From positions 186,001 through 250,000 of the forward strand of contig DASQAF010000028.1 of NCBI GenBank assembly GCA_035635855.1: a stretch of 64,000 bases of DNA, written 5' to 3'. Shown here in pieces: positions 58,923 through 64,000 of the stretch. A program made the position numbers and the translations under genes. Origin of the DNA: UBA11740 sp035635855. GTDB taxonomy: Bacteria; Acidobacteriota; Blastocatellia; Pyrinomonadales; Pyrinomonadaceae. Below the pieces are notes generated by a model. That model saw nothing but the letters and a program-made list of their open reading frames with translations. It made no database searches and was not told the origin of the DNA. Every line of letters begins with the position of its first letter. Positions within the stretch are counted from its first letter, which is position 1.

Positions 58923-60473
58923 ATGTTTCTCGCATTTCAAGCAGGCAATCCTGATATCAATCTGACGCTGATTGCGCCCGAGCTAATCGTCGGTATCGCT
59001 GGAGTTGTGATCATGATGGTCGACGCGTTTTCGCCTCGCGGGCAGCGTTGGCTAACCGGAGTGTTGTCGCTCGTGTCCCTCTTCGCCGCCGGTGTTGCCT
59101 CAATCTGGCTGGCGGTCGCCTGGCCCGGTGCCCGCAGTGCTTTCAACGGCATGATTGTACTGGACGAGCTGCGCCTGAGCTTTACTTTGATCTTTCTGCT
59201 CGTTTCAATTCTCACGATCCTGATCGCTATGGTTTGGATCGATATCGAGAAGTTGCCGGCCGGCGAATTTCACGCGCTGCTGTTGTTTGCTACCTGCGGA
59301 ATGATGCTGATGGCCTCGGGAGGCGATCTGGTGATCGTGTTTCTTGGTCTCGAGATTCTTTCGATTGCCACGTACGTTCTCGCCGGCTTTCGCCGCACCG
59401 ATGTTCGTTCGAATGAATCCTCATTGAAGTACTTTATTCTTGGTTCATTTGCTTCCGCATTTCTGCTCTACGGCATCGCCCTGGTTTATGGCGGCACCGC
59501 AACCGAAACACTGCCGGGCACTACGAACATAACCACGATCGCCGCGCGGCTCGATCACTCTCTCTATCCGCCCTTGATATTGGCGGGCGCCGCGATGATG
59601 CTGATCGGTTTTGGCTTCAAGATCGCGACGGTCCCTTTCCACGTTTGGACGCCGGACGTTTACGAAGGCGCCCCAACGCCGATCACGGCCTTTATGGCGG
59701 CCGGACCAAAGGCGGCGGGGTTCGCTTCGTTCATGCGGGTGTTTCTTTTCGCGTTTCCGATCGCCACCGCGGCCGCGAGCACCGGGGGTTATGCGCATAA
59801 ATCCTGGATTGGCTCACTGGCAATCATGGCGGCGCTGACCATGTCCGTCGGCAACATCGTGGCCATTGTGCAGGACAACGTTAAGCGCATGCTGGCTTAC
59901 TCTTCGATCGCGCATGCCGGTTACGCGCTGGTCGGGTTTGTGGCCGCTGGAGCAGCCACTGATCCGTTGCAAAGAAGCGCTGCGTTGACAGCCGTGGCCT
60001 TCTATCTGCTGACTTATGCGGTCATGAACATGGGGGCTTTTGCCATTGTCACGCTGATGGCGCGCAGCGGAGATCGCAGCACCAGGGTCGATGACTACAA
60101 CGGCATTGGCTTCAGCTCGCCGGTGCTCGCTTTTTCGCTCTCGATATTTCTGTTGAGCTTGTTGGGGATGCCACTGACCGCCGGTTTTATGGGCAAGATC
60201 ATGGTTTTCAGCGCTGCGTTGCGCGAAGGTTACGTTTGGCTGGTCGTGATTGGCGTCCTGAACTCAGCCGTCTCGGCTTACTATTATCTGCGCCTGATTA
60301 TCGTGATGTTTTTTCGCGAACGCACCGCGCCCTATGCGGCGCCACGCGTTCCCGTCAGCGTGGCCATCGCCCTGGTGATTACCGTAGCGGGCGTCTTTTA
60401 TCTCGGCTTGTTTCCCGGCCGCGTCATTAGCGCCTTCAGTGCGAACCCCTCGGTGTCGGTACGAGTGCGTTGA
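58923..60473 (+). CDS. nuoN: NADH-quinone oxidoreductase subunit N
   Basis: 516 residues, the second antiporter-like subunit near the membrane-arm base. Its motifs include FKIATVPFHVWTPDVYEGAP, NVKRMLAYSSIAHAGYALVG and SLLGMPLTAGFMGKIMVFSA. Last nuo gene; its TGA overlaps the TTG start of the next gene by 4 bp (TTGA). Confidence 0.96.
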   Translation: MFLAFQAGNPDINLTLIAPELIVGIAGVVIMMVDAFSPRGQRWLTGVLSLVSLFAAGVASIWLAVAWPGARSAFNGMIVLDELRLSFTLIFLLVSILTILIAMVWIDIEKLPAGEFHALLLFATCGMMLMASGGDLVIVFLGLEILSIATYVLAGFRRTDVRSNESSLKYFILGSFASAFLLYGIALVYGGTATETLPGTTNITTIAARLDHSLYPPLILAGAAMMLIGFGFKIATVPFHVWTPDVYEGAPTPITAFMAAGPKAAGFASFMRVFLFAFPIATAAASTGGYAHKSWIGSLAIMAALTMSVGNIVAIVQDNVKRMLAYSSIAHAGYALVGFVAAGAATDPLQRSAALTAVAFYLLTYAVMNMGAFAIVTLMARSGDRSTRVDDYNGIGFSSPVLAFSLSIFLLSLLGMPLTAGFMGKIMVFSAALREGYVWLVVIGVLNSAVSAYYYLRLIIVMFFRERTAPYAAPRVPVSVAIALVITVAGVFYLGLFPGRVISAFSANPSVSVRVR

Positions 60474-61009
60474 AGTCAAAGCTGATGACTTCCGCCGCAC
60501 AGTACCTGGCACAGATCGAGGGGCAACTTGGCGACTCGTGGCTCCCGCGTATCTATCGCGAGCGCATCCTGAAAACTCGCACGCGCTCGTACCAATTCCC
60601 GCCGCTTGCCAAAAGCGCATCAATCGAGATTCATCACACCTTGCTCGGCATTGAATTGAAAGTTGGCCGGCGACGAATGCTGTGTCCTGACCTGGCCACA
60701 GCACGCTATCTCGGAGTCTTCGCTCGCCTCGGCCTCAAAGCAGTGGCCATTCCGTACGACATCACCATGATTTCGCACCTCGCCGACGAACTCGAAAGTT
60801 CCTGGTATCGCATGTTCCTGCTGGTGGACGGCGTAGCACGCGATCACAGTTCGGCTTTCCGCGCTCGCGTTCGTACGCTGTTAATTGGTAAAGTACGAGA
60901 TGAAATTGCCGCGGCCGGTGCGGGGACACGAATTCCGGAATTTAATCAAAGTACGAGACAAACGGATAAGCCGCAAAAAGGCGCAAGAGGCACAAATAAG
61001 AGTGAGTGA
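60470..61009 (+). CDS. Unknown protein co-transcribed after nuoN, C-terminus repeat-derived
   Basis: 179 residues from TTG 60470, or 174 from ATG 60485. A compact basic middle (YRERILKTRTRSYQFPPLAK and KVGRRRMLCPDLATARYLGV) is followed by a helical part (MISHLADELESSWYRMFLLV). No cysteine cluster, membrane span or recognised motif suggests a class. The last residues (TRQTDKPQKGARGTNKSE) are encoded by the left arm of the repeat at 60968-61086, so the natural end may be around residue 160. No family recognised. Confidence 0.7.
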   Translation: MKSKLMTSAAQYLAQIEGQLGDSWLPRIYRERILKTRTRSYQFPPLAKSASIEIHHTLLGIELKVGRRRMLCPDLATARYLGVFARLGLKAVAIPYDITMISHLADELESSWYRMFLLVDGVARDHSSAFRARVRTLLIGKVRDEIAAAGAGTRIPEFNQSTRQTDKPQKGARGTNKSE

Positions 61010-61086
61010 TAAGCTTGAGTTAACCAACAGCTCTCTGCCGATTCATGGATTCCAGCTTGTGCCTTTTGCGCCTCTTTGTGGCTGAT
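60968..61086. repeat. Imperfect inverted repeat, GGCGCAAGAGGCAC family
   Basis: AAGCCGCAAAAAGGCGCAAG plus AGGCACAAAT (60968-60997) pairs with TGTGCCTTTTGCGCCTCTTT plus GTGGCTGAT (61058-61086), loop about 60 nt. The left arm is inside the unknown gene's 3' end. Confidence 0.75.
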
Positions 61087-61094
61087 CATTTTAG

Positions 61095-62027
61095 ATGCCA
61101 GTGGAAACTCAAGAAACAGATCTAACCGACACCCAGGATGGCGCCGATGCGCTTCCCTTCCCTTTCAATCAGCAGACGTTCTGTCGTTACGAACCGATCG
61201 AGAAGACTATCGACCAGGCGCGCGTACTGATCGTCGATAATCTTCTGCGCGACGAAGGCGACCTCTCAGTCATTGCCCGCGAGGAGTGGGGAAAAGACGT
61301 CTCGACCCATCTCAACCGCGAGCGGCAAATTGCTGAGCTGGCGCTACAAAACATAATCAGCAATGTTAAGCGACTGGTGAAAGAGCCGCATACGCGGGTC
61401 GCGCACATATCGTCCGTTGCGGATGCTGTCGACGAGTTCAAGCCTGATGCGGTGGTCCTCAGTGGCACCTTGCGCGACTTTGATTATTACAACCCGGAAA
61501 TTCTGAACGGCTTTTCCGATTTTATTCATCAGACGTCCTTGCCGGTGCTGGGAATCTGTGGCGGACATCAACTGATTGGCTTGAGTTTTGGCGCCCGCGT
61601 CATCACGCTCGACAGCCAGGAACAGAGTGAGCGCCGCGACAACCGGGTTACTGAATATCAATACCGGCTGGTTCGCATCGTGGAACCTGATGATCCGATA
61701 TTTCAGGAGATAGATAATCCACAGTCGGGCATCTGGCAGGATTACACCCGGGAAGGACGCATTCTGCGCGTCTGGCAAAACCATGGACTGCAGCTCGATC
61801 GGGTGCCTGCGGATTTTACGCTGCTCGCAACTTCATACCTCTGCCGCAATCAGATGATGGTCAAGCACTCTGAAGGTCAGATGATTTATTCGGTCCAGTT
61901 TCATCTGGAAAAGTCTTTCGAAGACTGGAACAAGAGCCGCACGCGCTGGGAACATCCCAACGAATCCCGCGACGGACGGATCCTATTTGAAAATTTTCTC
62001 AAGCTCGCGCTCAGTACTGAGCGCTAA
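61095..62027 (+). CDS. Class I glutamine amidotransferase-like protein (GMP synthase type)
   Basis: 310 residues. The amidotransferase nucleophile is in LGICGGHQLIGLSFGA (Cys near 155) and the His-Glu pair appears in YSVQFHLEKSFEDW. An extra N-terminal 90 residues precede it. No synthetase domain is attached. It could act with another enzyme or as a standalone hydrolase. Exact substrate is unknown. It follows the nuo operon after the repeat, in the same direction. Confidence 0.82.
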   Translation: MPVETQETDLTDTQDGADALPFPFNQQTFCRYEPIEKTIDQARVLIVDNLLRDEGDLSVIAREEWGKDVSTHLNRERQIAELALQNIISNVKRLVKEPHTRVAHISSVADAVDEFKPDAVVLSGTLRDFDYYNPEILNGFSDFIHQTSLPVLGICGGHQLIGLSFGARVITLDSQEQSERRDNRVTEYQYRLVRIVEPDDPIFQEIDNPQSGIWQDYTREGRILRVWQNHGLQLDRVPADFTLLATSYLCRNQMMVKHSEGQMIYSVQFHLEKSFEDWNKSRTRWEHPNESRDGRILFENFLKLALSTER

Positions 62028-62171
62028 CGCCCGCAGTGCTCCCGCGGTGCATGCTGTCACCTCCGGAGAAATCGGCTGACTTTCACAGCCGTTGCGGAGG
62101 AGCCGATCAATTCTTCGCTCAAATTCAGTTCCTTAAGAACCGTCCCGCGGCTTCGATTTCACGTTTGCCTA

Positions 62172-62199
62172 TTGACGTGCGCCGGAACTCTGCTATAAG
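62172..62199 (+). promoter_or_regulatory. Promoter of the secreted protein gene
   Basis: TTGACG (62172-62177), 16-nt spacer, TATAAG (62194-62199), with an expected start near 62206, leader about 40 nt. No other feature is seen in the 62028-62246 gap. Confidence 0.55.
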
Positions 62200-62246
62200 G
62201 ATGAGTGCCCACGTACATCCAAATATGATCGGGAGGAACTTCAAAG

Positions 62247-63038
62247 ATGTTACGACGACTGAGTGGAAGGAAAGCTTTGCTGTTGGTGTTTTGTTGCCTG
62301 GCGGCGTTGGCCTTAATCGCGACGACCACCGCCATCCCCAACGCGGCGGCTGAGTTTAGCGGCCGCGAAATTCTTAGTGTTAGTCGGATCGCTCACGGCG
62401 GTCCTGATTACGCCGGCTTACAGCACGTTACGGTGCAGGCAAGCGGTTTCGTGAATGCGGCAGCTTTTGGCGGGATGTCGGCAAATCCGCTCGGGGCCAT
62501 GGCCGAGGTCAAGCTGAAGATCACCGACTATCAGGACAAGCAGATGAGGCGGAGGCTGGATGTAGCGCCGATCGCCGCCATGGGCCCAGGACCTACCTTT
62601 CTGGTTTTCACCGGCGCCACCGGTGGGGGGATGATGTTCGGCAACGAGTTTCGCGTTCGTGAAACTGCCGCATCGCGTCACTGGGCGATGATGGGCTTTG
62701 ACACTCTGAATCGCGCCATCGAAGGTCAACTCGTCGCCGCGCGACAGTCTGATGAAGGCGGTGACTATGTGGTCGAAGTTAAGTTCAACCCCGAAGACAC
62801 CGTGCGTTACTGGATTAACAAGCAGTCCTTTCTTATCGACAGGATAGTCACGCGCTATAACAGCAAAGTCCTGATCGAAGAGCAGCGCAGCGACTATCGC
62901 CGGGCTGATTGCATGATGCTGCCCTTTCACATCATCACGCGGCTGGGCGGACAACCAATGGCAGACCTCGAGATCACCAGCTACGACGTGAAATCCAATG
63001 TGCCGGCTTCGCGGTTCACGATCACGGCGCTGCCGTAG
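62247..63038 (+). CDS. Secreted protein of unknown function
   Basis: 263 residues with a signal peptide (RKALLLVFCCLAALALIATT). GGGAGG lies 10 nt upstream of the ATG. The mature part alternates beta-rich stretches (RHWAMMGFDTLNRAIEGQLV; DTVRYWINKQSFLIDRIVTR; then MADLEITSYDVKSNVPASRF) and resembles outer-membrane lipoprotein carrier or sorting folds in style, which is only a visual comparison. A fixed Gly/Met-rich segment (GATGGGMMFGNEFRV) is near the middle. No family recognised. Confidence 0.78.
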   Translation: MLRRLSGRKALLLVFCCLAALALIATTTAIPNAAAEFSGREILSVSRIAHGGPDYAGLQHVTVQASGFVNAAAFGGMSANPLGAMAEVKLKITDYQDKQMRRRLDVAPIAAMGPGPTFLVFTGATGGGMMFGNEFRVRETAASRHWAMMGFDTLNRAIEGQLVAARQSDEGGDYVVEVKFNPEDTVRYWINKQSFLIDRIVTRYNSKVLIEEQRSDYRRADCMMLPFHIITRLGGQPMADLEITSYDVKSNVPASRFTITALP

Positions 63039-63102
63039 AACCCCTGGCTTACTAACAACGGCCTCCGCAGGTGCAGGCGCCCCTCCCGACTTGTACCTGC
63101 GG

Positions 63103-63777
63103 ATGTCAAAGGCGTCCCGCAACAGCTTCAAGTATTTGAAAACTACATCTAACGATCGTCCAACCCGCCTCACAGCCGAGAGTCTCAGAGCAGCAGCGTC
63201 AGCACTGGCCGCGCGCGACCCGCACCTCGCGCAGATTCATCGAATTCATAGCACGCCGCCGATGTGGGCGCGACGCCCAGGCTTCACTACTCTGCTACGC
63301 ATCGTGCTTGAGCAACAGGTTTCACTTGTTTCCGCGCGCGCAATGTTCGGACGGCTTAAGGTAAACATCGAACCATTCAACGCCGAAGGATTCATCAACG
63401 CCGGCGAGCTGCATCTGCGTTCTCTGGGCGTAACGCGACAGAAGGCTCATTACTGCTTACAGGTCGCACAGGCATTCACTAACGGGCATCTGGAGCGCAT
63501 CGGAAGGATGAATGATGAAGACGCGCACGCGAGGCTGTTGAGCATCAAAGGCGTCGGCCCCTGGACGGCAAACATTTATCTCCTGATGGCCCTCCGTCGT
63601 CCGGACATTTGGCCCGATGGTGATGTCGCACTAGCAACGGCTTTTGGGCGACTTCGGAAGATGAAGACTCGCCCTACGTTTACTGAGCTGGCGCAGATCG
63701 CGGAAAATTGGCGGCCGTATCGTTCCGTTGCTGCAAGGATGCTATGGCAGTATTATCTGGCGGAGCGGAGTCACTAA
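63103..63777 (+). CDS. HhH-GPD DNA glycosylase (3-methyladenine type)
   Basis: 224 residues from ATG 63103 (MSKASRNSFKYLKTT); an upstream frame to 62998 overlaps the preceding gene and adds non-family residues. The helix-hairpin-helix is LSIKGVGPWTANIYLLMALR, and the catalytic Asp lies in DIWPDGDVALATAFGRL. The N-terminal FTTLLRIVLEQQVSLVSARA is typical of AlkA/MagIII-like enzymes. No iron-sulfur cysteines. Repairs alkylated bases. Confidence 0.85.
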   Translation: MSKASRNSFKYLKTTSNDRPTRLTAESLRAAASALAARDPHLAQIHRIHSTPPMWARRPGFTTLLRIVLEQQVSLVSARAMFGRLKVNIEPFNAEGFINAGELHLRSLGVTRQKAHYCLQVAQAFTNGHLERIGRMNDEDAHARLLSIKGVGPWTANIYLLMALRRPDIWPDGDVALATAFGRLRKMKTRPTFTELAQIAENWRPYRSVAARMLWQYYLAERSH

Positions 63778-63784
63778 AAGGTAG

Positions 63785-63859
63785 CTGAAGTAAGGGCTAC
63801 ACGGAGATGCGAGATTCGGACGAATCGCGCCCGATTTCTTAAGGTTCTCCTGAAGTAAG
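63785..63859. repeat. Direct repeat of CTGAAGTAAG
   Basis: CTGAAGTAAG occurs at 63785-63794 and 63850-63859, each followed by a related CTAC word. It lies downstream of the glycosylase gene. No other feature is seen at 63778-63940. Confidence 0.45.
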
Positions 63860-63940
63860 CTCTACGGCCGTCCGCATCAAGTTCCGAGCTTTTCGCAACA
63901 GCGTATTGGAAGCCCACTGAGCAGAGAGTTGAGATTAAGG

Positions 63941-64000
63941 ATGAAACTTCCTCCCGGAAAACTGTTCGGGAAGAATTTGAAAACCCGCCAGGTCGCCGGC
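63941..64000 (+). CDS. Start of a gene that continues past the window edge (partial)
   Basis: An open frame from ATG 63941 runs 20 codons to the end, beginning MKLPPGKLFGKNLKTRQVAG. TAAGG lies just before the ATG. The frame is too short to identify. The phrase GKNLKTRQVAG resembles the beginning of some AraC-type regulator proteins in my memory, but this is not evidence enough to assign. Confidence 0.4.
   Translation, partial: MKLPPGKLFGKNLKTRQVAG

Overview
The window reads as a chromosomal segment of a soil-type Acidobacteriota, most likely class Blastocatellia (subdivision 4). This is an inference. It rests on the Solibacter-type TIGR03437 domain in the giant surface protein, the Calx-beta / lamin-tail / Ser-Pro-linker architecture, the DPP-IV plus POT and M13 peptidase repertoire, and moderate-to-high GC with bacterial gene packing. 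I see no prophage, insertion sequence, CRISPR array, rRNA or tRNA. Ordinary housekeeping genes dominate, but the spaces between them are full of long imperfect palindromes.

Layout. 0.1-17.6 kb is mostly minus strand: coaE, folD, an M13 metalloprotease, etfBA, the cluster DUF177-rpmF-fabH-fabD-acpP-fabF with a consensus promoter, then 3-hydroxybutyryl-CoA dehydrogenase, two paralogous small membrane proteins, a thiolase and a GT39-type glycosyltransferase. A SCO-type copper protein sits on the plus strand at 1.85 kb. 18-22 kb (plus) holds a sugar-nucleotide pyrophosphorylase and phosphomannomutase pair, a DUF3309 miniprotein and mutM. 22-26 kb (minus) has a possibly truncated small gene, DPP-IV and a POT peptide transporter. 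26.3-30.9 kb (plus) has a promoter / SAM-II-like aptamer / terminator leader upstream of a fused homocysteine methyltransferase-MTHFR gene, then chrA and a zinc-ribbon membrane protein. 32-40.8 kb encodes one giant modular exported protein of about 2,938 residues. 40.9-44.6 kb (minus) has a phosphoesterase, thiG, thiS with an apparent CTG start, and an unknown protein. 44.8-60.5 kb is the complex I operon nuoA-B-C-D-E-F-G-H-J-K-L-M-tlpA-like-N without nuoI. 60.5-64 kb has an unknown protein, a GMP-synthase-like amidotransferase, a secreted protein, a HhH-GPD DNA glycosylase and the first codons of a further gene.

Functionally the window joins fatty-acid synthesis and beta-oxidation type reactions (fab genes, thiolase, hydroxyacyl-CoA dehydrogenase, ETF) to respiration (complex I, SCO), protein scavenging (M13, DPP-IV, POT), one-carbon/methionine metabolism (folD, metH-MTHFR fusion) and GDP-sugar supply for surface glycans.

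The most unusual signal is the intercistronic palindromes. In the nuo operon 8 of 13 junctions carry one, drawn from at least five sequence families, and they often run from the stop codon of one gene to the start codon of the next. The same families recur elsewhere and intrude into coding ends. The fabD TTG start codon lies inside one, a GC-rich palindrome sits in frame inside mutM, and the 3' ends of the DUF177 gene and of the gene after nuoN are made of repeat sequence.
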